64,000 bases of DNA from Candidatus Eisenbacteria bacterium (GCA_020847735.1 JADLBL010000014.1:1-64000); one strand, 5' to 3'; counted from the first letter of the stretch, positions 33,306 through 44,973 are shown. Made by a program: numbers and translations. The notes: generated by a model not told the origin, from the sequence alone.

Positions 33306-36083
33306 ATGCTGACTAACGCCGGGCGTATCCTCGTGACCTCGTGGGTCACGGCGTTCGTGCTGGCGCTTGCGCTCCCCGCGCATGCCCAGCAGAAGCCCGC
33401 GACCGGCACTCCGGCCCGACCGGCGACTCCCGCTCCGGCCGGCGCGCCGGCCGCCGCGGTCGGAAAGGTCGCGGGGCAGGTGACCGAGAAGGGTCAGCCC
33501 GTCGCCTACGCCAACGTGATCATCCTCGGCACGCGGCTGGGGACCATGACCGACGAGAACGGCAACTTCTCGATTCCCGGCGTCGCGGTCGGCAGCTACC
33601 AGGTCAAGATGATGGCGACCGGCTACGACCCCGTCATCCAGCAGGTGCAGGTCAACGCCGGCGCGACCTCGACGGTCCATTTCACGGTCGGCGCCCAGAA
33701 GGTCGTGAAGCAGATCGACGAGATCGAGGTTCGCGCCGAGAAGCGCATCGACACTAAGTCGTCCAGCACGAAGGCCAGCATCTCGGCCGAGAAACTGCGC
33801 GAGATCCCGGTGGACAACCTGAGCCAGGCGATCGCGACCAAGGCCGGCATCGTCGCGCAGGGCGGGGAACTGCACTTCCGGGGCGGCCGGGGCGGCGAGG
33901 TGAAGTTCCAGTTCGACGGCGTCGAGGCCACCGATCCCGCGTTCGGCGGCAACGCCGGCATCGCGAGCCTGGCCGTCGCCGGCACCGACGTGCTCTCGGG
34001 CGGTTTCGACGCCGAGTACGGCAACGCCCTCTCGGGCGTCGTCAGCGTCAGCACGAAGGAGGGTGGCGAGCGGTTCGGCGGGGAAGTCCGCTGGGACACC
34101 GACCGCTACGGCGACCCGACCAAGACCTTCGACAACTTCGACCGGTTCACCTTCGGCTTCGGCGGGCCCACGCCGATCAAGAACCTCACCTACTTCGCGA
34201 CCTACGAAGGCACGTTCCAGGACACGTACCTGCGCTCGTCGCTGACGAAGCCCACGCGCACGCTGCTCGACTTCATCCAGGTGGGCAACCGGCAGAGCAA
34301 CCAGGTCAACACGAACTTCAAGCTCGCCTACCGCGCGAATCCCCGGAACAAGGTCACCTTCGAGACGATCAACAACCGCACGATCAGCACGCCGTACAAC
34401 CACATGTGGAGCCGCCGCGGCTACGTGCAGGTGCTCTACGACACGACGCGCGCGATCGGGCAGCCGGACAGGCTGACCCCGCGCTACGGGGGATGGTCGG
34501 CGACCCGCACCGACTCGACCTACCAGTACGTGAACATGCCGGACCACATTCCGACGACGGACGACCGTTTCCAGCAGCTCACGGCGGTGTGGACGAACCA
34601 GGTGTCGGACAAGAGCGTGTGGACCAGCCGCCTTTCGAGCCTGACGTTCAACACCCTGTCGTCCGTCGGTCGCAAGGCGCCCTGGGAGTACGACATCCAG
34701 AGCCCGTTCTACTGGAGCGGCAACACGGTGTTCGGAACGGAGAACAACCCGTACTTCGCGACGCACGGCGACTACCCGCGGTACCTGAAGCGCCAGACCA
34801 ACGTCTACAACCTCAAGACCGACTTCTCCACGCGCCGCTGGAAGCAGCACACGTGGAAGACCGGCATCGAGGCGAAGTACAACCGGGTCCAGAACCTCTC
34901 GCTGTTTTCGCCCAACTCCGAATCCAACGGCCTGCCGGGCGGCACGCGCTCGGACTTCGTGAACTACAACCCCGAAGGAGCCGCGTACCTGCAGGACCGG
35001 TGGGAGTTCGAGGGCCTCGTCCTCAACGCCGGCGTGCGCTTCGACCTGTTCTCGCCCGGCGACCAGATCGAGAGCATCTACCTGCGCAGCGGCCGGCGCT
35101 TCAAGCAGCAGTTCAGCCCGCGCCTCGGCATCGCCTACCCGGTTTCGGACCGGGATGTGCTGAGCTTCCACTACGGCTGGACCTACCAGACGCCGACCCG
35201 CACGTACATCTTCGAGAACCGCGGCATCAACTCGACCGTGAACGTCCGCGGCAATCCCGACCTCGAGCCGGAAACCAACATCGCCTACCAGGCCGGCGTG
35301 CAGCACCTGTTCTCGAAGGACATCTCGGGGACGTTCTCGGTGTTCTTCAAGGACATCTACGGCCTGATCACCGTGCGCCAGGAGCGCGACGAGTTCGGCA
35401 ACCTGGTGAACGTGTATTTCAACGGCGACTACGCGTCGGCGCGCGGCTTCGAGGCCAGCCTGTCCAAGGCCTTCAGCCACAAGTTCTCGGCCGACATCAG
35501 CTACACCTACTCGATCGCCACCGGTGTCGCGTCGGACCCGAACTCGGCGCTGCAGTTCTTCAACGGCGGCCGGCTGTACCTGCCCATTTCCGAGCAGGCG
35601 CTCGACTGGGACCAGCGCAACACGGTGAACATCAACGCCACCGTGCGCGATCCCGGCAAGTGGGGCTTCCGGCTCCTGTGGTCGTACGGCTCCGGCTTCC
35701 CGTTCACGCCGGCGTTCCGCAACGATCGCCGTCCCGACCCGGTGCTGAACAACTCGCGCCGCCTGCCTTCCGAGTCGCGGCTGACGATCGACGGCGACAA
35801 GTTCTACCGGGTCTGGGGCCAGAACGTGACGTTGTTCGTGGACGCGAGAAACGTCCTGAGCGCCAAGAACATCAGCGGACTCAGCCAGGGGGCGTTCCCG
35901 AACCCTTACGTCAACGCGGCCGGTGACGACTACACCATCTACTACACCGAGACGGGTCGTGCGGGCGGCGCCTACCTGCAGGACATCAACGGCGACAACG
36001 TTCTCGACTGGGTGCCGGTCCGCGATCCGCGGGTCTTCGAGGAAGGCCGCGCCGTGCGCATGGGCATCAGCGTCACCTTCTAG
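33306..36083 (+). CDS. TonB-dependent outer-membrane receptor with N-terminal carboxypeptidase-regulatory-like domain
   Basis: 925 residues. A signal peptide ending AHAQ is followed by a Pro/Ala linker and then a CarboxypepD_reg-like beta-sandwich at ~45-130 (GKVAGQVTEKGQPVAYANVI, NGNFSIPGVAVGSYQVKM). The plug domain (~145-245) contains ELHFRGGRGGEVKFQFDGVE, and the rest is a 22-strand-type barrel ending in SVTF. This architecture is that of SusC/RagA-like or Oar-like receptors in the FCB group; the ligand is unknown. It heads a run with a 971-residue secreted protein, a PorV-like protein and a GWxTD protein, so it may serve surface assembly rather than nutrient uptake. No SusD partner is present. 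Confidence 0.9.
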   Translation: MLTNAGRILVTSWVTAFVLALALPAHAQQKPATGTPARPATPAPAGAPAAAVGKVAGQVTEKGQPVAYANVIILGTRLGTMTDENGNFSIPGVAVGSYQVKMMATGYDPVIQQVQVNAGATSTVHFTVGAQKVVKQIDEIEVRAEKRIDTKSSSTKASISAEKLREIPVDNLSQAIATKAGIVAQGGELHFRGGRGGEVKFQFDGVEATDPAFGGNAGIASLAVAGTDVLSGGFDAEYGNALSGVVSVSTKEGGERFGGEVRWDTDRYGDPTKTFDNFDRFTFGFGGPTPIKNLTYFATYEGTFQDTYLRSSLTKPTRTLLDFIQVGNRQSNQVNTNFKLAYRANPRNKVTFETINNRTISTPYNHMWSRRGYVQVLYDTTRAIGQPDRLTPRYGGWSATRTDSTYQYVNMPDHIPTTDDRFQQLTAVWTNQVSDKSVWTSRLSSLTFNTLSSVGRKAPWEYDIQSPFYWSGNTVFGTENNPYFATHGDYPRYLKRQTNVYNLKTDFSTRRWKQHTWKTGIEAKYNRVQNLSLFSPNSESNGLPGGTRSDFVNYNPEGAAYLQDRWEFEGLVLNAGVRFDLFSPGDQIESIYLRSGRRFKQQFSPRLGIAYPVSDRDVLSFHYGWTYQTPTRTYIFENRGINSTVNVRGNPDLEPETNIAYQAGVQHLFSKDISGTFSVFFKDIYGLITVRQERDEFGNLVNVYFNGDYASARGFEASLSKAFSHKFSADISYTYSIATGVASDPNSALQFFNGGRLYLPISEQALDWDQRNTVNINATVRDPGKWGFRLLWSYGSGFPFTPAFRNDRRPDPVLNNSRRLPSESRLTIDGDKFYRVWGQNVTLFVDARNVLSAKNISGLSQGAFPNPYVNAAGDDYTIYYTETGRAGGAYLQDINGDNVLDWVPVRDPRVFEEGRAVRMGISVTF

Positions 36084-36113
36084 TACCGGGTTTCGCGAAG
36101 GAGCGAGAGACAC

Positions 36114-39029
36114 ATGAACCGAACCACCCACCGGATCGCGGGCGCGGCGCTCGTGCTGGCCGCCCTCGTGACCGCGGCGACGCCCGCGCTGGCCCGGATG
36201 CGCGAAGGCGATCCGGAGTATCAGGATCTCCTCGAGCTCGAAAAGGAATACCAGGTCGGTCCGTACCAGAACGCCACGCCGGGCGGCAAGCCGGGCGCGC
36301 GTCCGGCGGCGATTCCCGACATTTTCGGGCCCGGGGCCGTGCTGACGGTCGGAAACGTGTTCATGAAGGTCACGAACTACGGGCTGGTGGGCAATCCGTT
36401 CACCAACGTCTCGAGCGACCCCTCCTGCCAGTGGCCGGGGCCGTCGGGAATCGAGTACATGAACTACCTCGGGCTCGCGGTGGCCGCCGTGAATCCGCTC
36501 GCCTCCGACCCGACCGCGGTGCGGCGCGTGAGCCTGAACACCGAGTGGCGGCCCGCGACGCTCGATCCCGAGGACCGGATGTACCGCTCGTACGACGGCA
36601 TCATCAACGGCGGCCGGTTCATCAACGACGACACGGACATCGACCCGCTGACCGGGGACCCGCGAATCGACGAGGATTTCCTCGACGGCCGCGACAACGA
36701 CGGCGACGGTCGCATTGACGAGGACTTCGGCGCGGTCGGTCAGATGATGTGGTCGTGCGTGATCCGCGACGATACGCAGCAGGCGATCCAGGCGGCCGCC
36801 AGCGAGCGCCACGTGCCGCTCGGGCTCGAAGCGCGCCAGTCCGCGTGGGCCTACTCGATTCCCGGATACACCGACTTCAACATCGTCCAGTGGGACATCT
36901 ACAACCGCTCGGGCCACGAACTCGACTCGGTCTATGTCGGCTTCCGTTCCGACATGGATTGCGGTCCGCTCGAGAAGGCCGACTACTTCTCCGACGACTT
37001 CAACATTCCGTTCTACCCGCAGGGCGACTTCTGGGTGAAGACGAAGCTCGACGACGGCCGCTACCAGGGACCGAGTTCGCACGCGCCGCTGGGCGACGAC
37101 TTTGACGGCCAGCCGCTGTGCCCGCAGTTCAAGGTCCGGATCCAGGGCTTCTCGCTGGCCGACGACGACGGCGACGAGAACAAGACGCCCGGCGCGCCCA
37201 GCATCTTCCTGATCAGCCACAGCATCGATCCGCTCGGCATCAGCGGGCCCACCAAGGTCGGCTTCCGTGCGTTCCGATCCTGGACGGGCGGCACGCCGTA
37301 CCAGCAGGGCGGCAACCCGACGATCGACCAGCAGCGCTTCGAGTTCATGTCGGGCAGCGAGAACATCGATCCGGAGACCGGGTTCATCAACCTGCCGACG
37401 GGCGACCAGAAGGGCGACTACACGGACTACTCCTCGATCGGTCCGTGGCGGCACTGGCCGAACAACGGAATGATCAGCGTCGTCATGGGAATCGGCGTCG
37501 CCCCGGCGCGGTGGCAGGACGGCTCCCTGCAGCGCTACCTGGCCGCCTACGCGCTCGCCGCCGATCCGACGACGAAGGTGGTGAGCGCCGAGGACACCCC
37601 GGCCCTGCTCGACTCCTACTCCGGACTCGCGAACGCCTACGCCGCGCAGGTCGCGTTCGAGGGCAAGTACGACCAGACGCCGTGGATTCCGGTGCCCGAC
37701 TTCCACGGCCGCGAGTACTGCGTCAAGGCGCCCCCCGGGCAGCTCATCTCGCTTCAGGACTGCCACGACATCGCCCAGCGGCTGGTCGGAGACCGCAAGT
37801 ACGAGTGCTTCGACATGGACTGCGACTACTGCACCGGCGCGTACGACTTCGCCAAGGGCATCGGCCTCTTCCACCGGACGTGGCTGGCCGAGGCGCCGCC
37901 GCCGAGCCCGGCGACGAACCTGTCCGTCGGCTACAACTACTCCGACAACCCGGACCGCCGCTTCCCGCCTGCGGGTGACGGCCAGGTGACGGTCGCCTGG
38001 GACAACCTCTCCGAGACGTCGGTGGACCCCAAGTCGGCGCAGTTCGATTTCCGCGGCTACCGGGTCTGGAAGGTTTCGAACTGGCTCCGACCCGTCGGCT
38101 CGGCCGGCCCGGCCGAGGACGACTGGACGCTGCTCGCCGAGTACCGGCTCTTCGACTATGCGCCGTCGAACCGATCGGTCGGCCAGTGCCCGCCCGAGAG
38201 CGTCACCGCCGGCGTGTGCACCGCGGCCGACACGCTGTGCCCCCTCGTCTTCGTGCCGCAGAAGAACGCCTACGAGCGCATCTGCCTTCAGTACGGCGAC
38301 CTTTTCAACCGTCAGAACGGCAGCGTGATCCATCCCGACCCGACGGTGCTGTGCAGGGGCTGGCCGGAGTGCCAGACCGCGTCGGGCTGGCTGAACGGGC
38401 AGTCCACCGGTCCGACCACGGAGCGGATCAAGTACCCGGTGGGCCGGTATCGGTACGTGGACCGGGAAGTGAAGAACGGCTTCCTGTACTTCTACTCCGT
38501 GACCGCCTTCGACTCGACCGGCTCCGGAGACGGAATCACCGAATTGGGCAGTCGTCGCGCCGCGGTCGAAGCCGAAGGCGTGACGCCGCAGGTCCGGTCC
38601 GACGTCGTGAACAACGGCAAGAAGGTCTGGGTGGTGCCGAATCCGTACCGGGGCGCGCGGCTGATCAAGGACCGCCCGTCGTCCTGGGACCTGACCCCGA
38701 ACGCCACCGATCCCACCGGCACGCACATCGACTTCTACGGCCTGCCCCGGGAGGAGTGGCGCATCAAGATCTTCACCGTGTCCGGCGACCTCGTGACCGA
38801 GTTGAGCGCCAAGGACGCCGTCAACGAATCCGTCCGCGGCGAGGCCACCGACGACCAGGGCGTGAAGCACCCGGGGTACAACCGGCAGCAGGACACGCCC
38901 GACGACGGCCAGGCCCGCTGGAACCTCATCTCGAGGAACGGCCAGGACGTGGTGAGCGGAATCTACCTGTACACCGTCGAAGTGGGCGGTTCCGTCATCT
39001 ACCGCAGCAAGTTCGTCATCATCCGCTAG
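36114..39029 (+). CDS. Large secreted protein with C-terminal FlgD/T9SS-like sorting domain
   Basis: 971 residues from the ATG at 36114 (AAGGAGCGAGAG upstream), with a signal peptide ending ALA. The body is a low-similarity, aromatic- and Asp-rich beta protein. DGRDNDGDGRIDEDF near 190-205 looks like a calcium-binding thrombospondin-type-3 style loop. Two Cys-rich patches near 565-580 and 690-750 suggest disulfides. The C-terminal ~140 residues carry WVVPNPYRGARL, IKIFTVSGDLVTEL and YLYTVEVGG, ending RSKFVIIR, the T9SS type A-like pattern. It lies 30 bases after the TonB receptor and 24 before the PorV-like gene, fitting a surface-exposed product exported by that neighbourhood. Function is not known. 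Confidence 0.8.
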   Translation: MNRTTHRIAGAALVLAALVTAATPALARMREGDPEYQDLLELEKEYQVGPYQNATPGGKPGARPAAIPDIFGPGAVLTVGNVFMKVTNYGLVGNPFTNVSSDPSCQWPGPSGIEYMNYLGLAVAAVNPLASDPTAVRRVSLNTEWRPATLDPEDRMYRSYDGIINGGRFINDDTDIDPLTGDPRIDEDFLDGRDNDGDGRIDEDFGAVGQMMWSCVIRDDTQQAIQAAASERHVPLGLEARQSAWAYSIPGYTDFNIVQWDIYNRSGHELDSVYVGFRSDMDCGPLEKADYFSDDFNIPFYPQGDFWVKTKLDDGRYQGPSSHAPLGDDFDGQPLCPQFKVRIQGFSLADDDGDENKTPGAPSIFLISHSIDPLGISGPTKVGFRAFRSWTGGTPYQQGGNPTIDQQRFEFMSGSENIDPETGFINLPTGDQKGDYTDYSSIGPWRHWPNNGMISVVMGIGVAPARWQDGSLQRYLAAYALAADPTTKVVSAEDTPALLDSYSGLANAYAAQVAFEGKYDQTPWIPVPDFHGREYCVKAPPGQLISLQDCHDIAQRLVGDRKYECFDMDCDYCTGAYDFAKGIGLFHRTWLAEAPPPSPATNLSVGYNYSDNPDRRFPPAGDGQVTVAWDNLSETSVDPKSAQFDFRGYRVWKVSNWLRPVGSAGPAEDDWTLLAEYRLFDYAPSNRSVGQCPPESVTAGVCTAADTLCPLVFVPQKNAYERICLQYGDLFNRQNGSVIHPDPTVLCRGWPECQTASGWLNGQSTGPTTERIKYPVGRYRYVDREVKNGFLYFYSVTAFDSTGSGDGITELGSRRAAVEAEGVTPQVRSDVVNNGKKVWVVPNPYRGARLIKDRPSSWDLTPNATDPTGTHIDFYGLPREEWRIKIFTVSGDLVTELSAKDAVNESVRGEATDDQGVKHPGYNRQQDTPDDGQARWNLISRNGQDVVSGIYLYTVEVGGSVIYRSKFVIIR

Positions 39030-39053
39030 CGGCGAGTGCAAGGAGGAAGAATC

Positions 39054-39998
39054 GTGAAGAGACTGATCGCGGCAGCGGGCCTGGCGGGTTTGTTGGTGCC
39101 CGGACTGGCGCTGTCCGCCAACATCTTCGAAAAGGTGGGCACCTTCGACGGGCAGTTCCTCAAGATCGGCGTCGGCGCGCGCGGCGCGGCGATGGGCGGC
39201 GCCTTCGTCGCCGTGGCCGACGATGCCACCGCGCTGTATTACAACTGCGCCGGCATCGCGCGCATTGACGCGGACCGTTCGGAGCTGTCGCTGAACCACG
39301 CGAACTGGCCGGCCGAGATGAACTTCGACCAGGTCGGGTACGTCTTCCACATGAAGAAGATCCCCGGCGCGTTCGGCCTGCACGCGCGAGCGCTGACCAT
39401 GCAGCCGATGGAAGAAACCACCGCGTACCAGCCGTACGGAACGGGCCGCACGTTCGACGCGGGCATGATGGCCTTCGGCTTCACCTACGCGCGGTCGTTC
39501 ACGGACAAGTTCAGCGCCGGCGTGACGGCGAACTTCATCCACGAAGGCCTCGCCGACCTGAGCCAGCAGACCACGTCCTTCGACATCGGCACGCTCTACG
39601 ACGTCGGCACCGCGGGAATGAAGATCGGCATGGCGATCCAGAACATCGGCTCGCAGATCAAGTTCATCGATCGTGAAGCGCGCATCCCGGGCATCTTCCG
39701 GGTCGGCACCTCGGCGACACTGATGTCGTCGTCGGATCAGAAGCTGATCGGCTCCTTCGAGTTCTCGCACCCGCCGGACAACTCGGAGCGCATGAACGTC
39801 GGCGCGGAGTATTCGTTCCGCCGCTACCTGTTCGTGCGTGGCGGCTACAACATCAACCACGACACCGAGGCGCTCGCGGGCGGAGTGGGATTCCACTTCC
39901 CGGTGTCGGTCGCCGGCGTCGCCGACGTGGACTATGCTTACACCGACATGCAGGACCTCGGCGCGGCGCACCGCTTTTCGCTGAAGTTCCAGTTCTAG
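39054..39998 (+). CDS. PorV/PorQ-family outer-membrane protein
   Basis: 314 residues from the GTG at 39054, placed by AGGAGG at 39041-39046; an upstream GTG at 39036 would put that ribosome site inside the gene. A signal peptide is followed by FLKIGVGARGAAMGGAFVAV and ALYYNCAGIA, the hallmark opening of PorV/UPF0164-type FadL-like barrels, and the protein ends in KFQF. In type IX secretion PorV shuttles cargo with C-terminal signals to the attachment complex. Its position after a cargo-like protein with such a signal supports that role. No other type IX component is in the window, so the full machine is not shown. Confidence 0.85.
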   Translation: MKRLIAAAGLAGLLVPGLALSANIFEKVGTFDGQFLKIGVGARGAAMGGAFVAVADDATALYYNCAGIARIDADRSELSLNHANWPAEMNFDQVGYVFHMKKIPGAFGLHARALTMQPMEETTAYQPYGTGRTFDAGMMAFGFTYARSFTDKFSAGVTANFIHEGLADLSQQTTSFDIGTLYDVGTAGMKIGMAIQNIGSQIKFIDREARIPGIFRVGTSATLMSSSDQKLIGSFEFSHPPDNSERMNVGAEYSFRRYLFVRGGYNINHDTEALAGGVGFHFPVSVAGVADVDYAYTDMQDLGAAHRFSLKFQF

Positions 39999-40013
39999 AG
40001 GCGCCACCACGCG

Positions 40014-41516
40014 GTGAACATGGCGCCCTCCCGATCCGCTCGCTGGCCGGCGCGCTTCCTTGCGGGAGCGCGCCGGTCGGCGTTTGCGGCCGTGCTGCTG
40101 CTCGCGTGCGCCCTGCGCGAGCCGGCGGGAGCCGCCGAACGGATGGAAGGGCCCCCGCCGTGGAGGATCGGCGGCCGGGTCGGCTTCACGCTCGACACCT
40201 GCGTCCGACCCGACAGCTCCGGGCTTTCGCTCGACATCCTCCTGCGCGTGCCTCCGGCGACGCTGGCGCAGCTCTCGCGCGACGATTCGGGGGAGGCGAG
40301 GCTGCTCGCGGAAGTCCGGGTGCGGGGCAGATACGGCGCCAGGGTCCAGCAGGACTCCCGCGAGTTCCGCATCTTCCCGGGAGACAGCGCGGGTGGGATC
40401 GGTCGCGTGCTCGTCCTGCGCTTTCCCGCCGCGAGCGGCCCGTGCCGGGTGACCGCGAAGCTGACGGACCTTCACTCGCACCGACCGGCGCTGCTCCCCG
40501 GAAAACCGCACGAGCAGGGCGAGCTCTCGGGGGAATTCGAGGTGCCACGGCCGCAGGAGGGCCGCGACGCCTCGCAGATCGAATTCTTCTGGCCGCGCGT
40601 GGGCGAGGCCCAGGGCGCGATCTTCGAGCGGGGGGGGCGTACACGCGTGCCGAATCCCGACCGGCTCTACGGCCTGTTCGCCGAGGAACTCCTCGCCGGC
40701 TTCGAGGTGCGGGGACGTGCGGGCGACCTGCGTCCCTGGCACTGGGTGGCCCGCGTCTACGACGCCCGTGGCGGGGGCGTCGCCCAGCGGGAGAGCACCG
40801 CGACCGCCGGACGGTTTCTCGACGCCGAGGCGTCGTTCGACCTCTCGGGCGAACCCGCCGGGGGCTACGAGCTCGAGTTCAAGGCATGGCAGGAGGGCGA
40901 TGCGAAGGCCCTGATGCGACGCGAACGGTTCAGCATCGGCTGGCAGCCGGACACCTGGCTGCGCAGCGCCGCGGAGGCCAACGACGAGGTGCATTTCCTG
41001 CTCGAGTCGGGCGCCGAGGAGGAGTTCGTGCGCATGCATCCCGGTGAACAGGAAGCCTATCTCGAAGAGTTCTGGCGAAGGCGCGATCCGACCCCCGAGA
41101 CGGCGCTCAACGAGGCGCTCGAGACGTTCCGCGCACGAATCCGATACGCGAACGCCAACTTCACGCGGACCGGCCTCGAGCGCGGAATGTTCAGCGACAT
41201 GGGCCGCGTCTACATCCGTTACGGCGAACCGTCCGAGATCCTCCGGCAGGTCATACCCGCCGGCGAGTCCACGCTCGAGCGCCAGCTGCAGCAGATCCTC
41301 GACACCGAGGATCGCCAGCCCACCGACGTGCAGCAGAAAGGACTCGGCGGCGACATGCGGCCGTTCGAGGTCTGGATCTACGAAGGGGACATTCCGCTCC
41401 CGCCGGACGCCGACCCGCGCGAGGAAGCACGGGGACGCTCCCGGCGGCGCCTGCTGTTCCTGTTCGTGGACGAGCAGGGCACGGGAATCTACCGGCTGCG
41501 CTACTCGACGGAGTAG
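40014..41516 (+). CDS. GWxTD-domain protein (variant)
   Basis: 500 residues from the GTG at 40014 (the ATG at 40020 is equally possible). An N-terminal hydrophobic signal precedes a beta-rich region of ~300 residues, then the GWxTD domain: EEFWRRRDPTPETALNEALE, then GMFSDMGRVYIRYGEPSEI. The family's naming motif Gly-Trp-x-Thr-Asp is Gly-Met-Phe-Ser-Asp here, with the surrounding RGRVYIxYGxP core kept. GWxTD proteins are found in Bacteroidetes/Acidobacteria-like diderms and their role is unknown. It ends the TonB-receptor run, 15 bases after the PorV-like gene. Confidence 0.75.
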   Translation: MNMAPSRSARWPARFLAGARRSAFAAVLLLACALREPAGAAERMEGPPPWRIGGRVGFTLDTCVRPDSSGLSLDILLRVPPATLAQLSRDDSGEARLLAEVRVRGRYGARVQQDSREFRIFPGDSAGGIGRVLVLRFPAASGPCRVTAKLTDLHSHRPALLPGKPHEQGELSGEFEVPRPQEGRDASQIEFFWPRVGEAQGAIFERGGRTRVPNPDRLYGLFAEELLAGFEVRGRAGDLRPWHWVARVYDARGGGVAQRESTATAGRFLDAEASFDLSGEPAGGYELEFKAWQEGDAKALMRRERFSIGWQPDTWLRSAAEANDEVHFLLESGAEEEFVRMHPGEQEAYLEEFWRRRDPTPETALNEALETFRARIRYANANFTRTGLERGMFSDMGRVYIRYGEPSEILRQVIPAGESTLERQLQQILDTEDRQPTDVQQKGLGGDMRPFEVWIYEGDIPLPPDADPREEARGRSRRRLLFLFVDEQGTGIYRLRYSTE

Positions 41517-41875
41517 CCCTCGCGGCCGCGAGAGGGACCGGCGACCCGCCGTGTCCCTGGATCGCCGCGCAACCGGGGCGTCCCTTGACCCTCGAGCCGG
41601 AGCTTGGGCATAGTCCGCTCGCGTTCATCCCGGCGCCGTGAACGCGGCCCGCCAGCGGTCGCGAGCACGTTGCCGACCCTGGCGTCGTAAGGGCCGCATG
41701 GCCCGGCGCGACCCGCCGTCTCCCCGGGGTGCGACCGGCTCGATCCGGCGCCTTCGTCGCGGCCCGGCGGGAGCGGGCTCGCGCCGCCGCGCGGCTCCCC
41801 GGCACCGCAGCAATCGCATCCGGCAAGGTCCCCTGCAGCGGGCAGGCCGCCGCTCGCACTCCCAAGGAGAGCTCC
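41517..41875. other. Intergenic region before the glycolytic operon
   Basis: It contains the 14-bp palindrome CTCGCGGCCGCGAG (41519-41532), three bases after the preceding stop, and the promoter at 41585-41614. The remaining ~260 bases are a GC-rich leader of unknown role with no convincing gene. Confidence 0.45.
41585..41614 (+). promoter_or_regulatory. Promoter candidate of the gap-pgk-tpiA-secG run
   Basis: TTGACC (41585-41590), 18 bases, CATAGT (41609-41614). The implied 5' leader is about 255 bases. Confidence 0.55.
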
Positions 41876-42877
<1,002 letters not shown>

Positions 42878-42890
42878 GGAGGTGAGGCCC

Positions 42891-44110
42891 ATGGCCGTCA
42901 CGAACACGGCGTTCGCCAAGAAGTCCGTCCGGCATCTCGACTGCGCCGGCAGGCGCGTGCTCGTTCGGGTGGACTTCAACGTCCCGACGAGGGGCGACGA
43001 GGTGACCGATGACACCCGCATCGTCGCGGCGCTGCCGACGATCCGCTACCTGCTGCAGAAGGGCGCGCGGGTCGTGCTGATCTCGCACCTCGGCCGCCCG
43101 AAGGGCGGACCGGATCCGAAGTACTCCCTGAAGCCGGTGAGGACGCGTCTCGAGCGGTTGCTTCGCCAGCCGGTGGCGTGGGCCGACGACTGCGTCGGAC
43201 CGGCCGCCGAACAGGCGTCGCGGGCGCTGCAGGACGGCGGTGTGCTGCTGCTCGAGAACCTGCGCTTTCACCCCGAGGAGGAAAGGAACGATCCGGCCTT
43301 CGCAGGGCAGCTCGCGCGGCTCGGCGACAGCTACGTGAACGACGCTTTCGGCACGGCGCACCGGGCGCACGCGTCCACCGAGGGCGTGACCCGGTTCCTG
43401 AAGCCCGCCGTCGCCGGGTTCCTCATGCAGCAGGAGCTCGAGTATCTCGGCAGGGCGCTCGAGCGCCCGGCGCGCCCGTTCGTGGCGGTGCTCGGCGGCG
43501 CCAAGATCTCGGGCAAGATCGACGTGCTCACCGCGCTGCTCGGACGCGTGGACCGCCTGCTCGTGGGGGGCGCGATGATGTTCACGTTCCTCAAGGCGCA
43601 GGGGCTCCCCGTCGGCCGCTCGCTCGTCGAGGACGACCGGCTCGAGACGGCGGGCGCCGTGCTCGCGCAGGCGAAGGCGAAGGGAGTGGACCTGGTGCTG
43701 CCGGTGGACTGCGTCGCCTCGACCGCGCCCGACGGCACGGCGCCGGGTGTGCCGAAGGCCATCAGCGCGCTGGCCGCGGATGAGATGGGCGTGGACATCG
43801 GGCCCGAGACGGTGAAGCTCTTCGCCGAACGGCTGCGCGACGCGCGAACGGTCGTGTGGAACGGCCCGATGGGCATCTTCGAGGTGCCGGCCTTCGCGGC
43901 GGGCACGCTCGGCGTCGCGCGGGCGATGGCCGGCCTGAAGGAGCAGGGGGCCGTGACCGTGGTCGGCGGAGGAGACTCGGTCGCTGCCGTGCAGGAGAGC
44001 GGGCTCGGCGAGAAGTTCTCGCACCTCTCGACGGGCGGAGGCGCGTCGCTCGAGTTCCTGGAGGGCAAGGTGCTGCCGGGCGTCGCCGCGCTCGAGAACG
44101 AGGGGGCCTG

Positions 44111-44111
<1 letters not shown>
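42891..44111 (+). CDS. pgk: Phosphoglycerate kinase
   Basis: 406 residues. The ATG at 42891 is chosen because AGGAGGT lies 6-7 bases ahead; an in-frame GTG at 42882 overlaps that site. It transfers phosphate from 1,3-bisphosphoglycerate to [11 protein letters not shown] and SHLGRPKGG form the substrate site, and the C-terminal GGGDSVAAV and [13 protein letters not shown] form the nucleotide domain. Its TGA overlaps the tpiA ATG by one base. Confidence 0.97.
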
Positions 44112-44902
<791 letters not shown>

Positions 44903-44944
44903 CCGCGGGGCGCCGATCGCTCGCGGAGGACGTCGCCGGCGGTT

Positions 44945-44973
44945 TTGACGACCTCCGGCACGGCTGCTAGATT
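44945..44973 (+). promoter_or_regulatory. Promoter between tpiA and secG
   Basis: TTGACG (44945-44950), 17 bases, TAGATT (44968-44973). It gives secG and the downstream tRNA their own start about 60 bases before the secG ATG. Confidence 0.65.

Noticed and set aside
36680-36730. Dockerin in the 971-residue protein
   Set aside because: The single DGRDNDGDGRIDEDF loop lacks the paired helices and DASLxLQY-type repeat; it fits a thrombospondin-3-like calcium loop better.
39036-39053. Earlier GTG start for the PorV-like gene
   Set aside because: It places the AGGAGG ribosome site inside the coding region and adds residues before the signal peptide.
33285-41039. A 2584-residue open frame on the minus strand
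   Set aside because: It lies fully opposite four well-supported genes with signal peptides and ribosome sites. Its composition is the Arg/Val/Asp-rich pattern of a high-G+C antisense shadow.
41519-41532. Terminator at the palindrome CTCGCGGCCGCGAG
   Set aside because: There is no loop and no T-run. It may be chance in a GC-rich gap.
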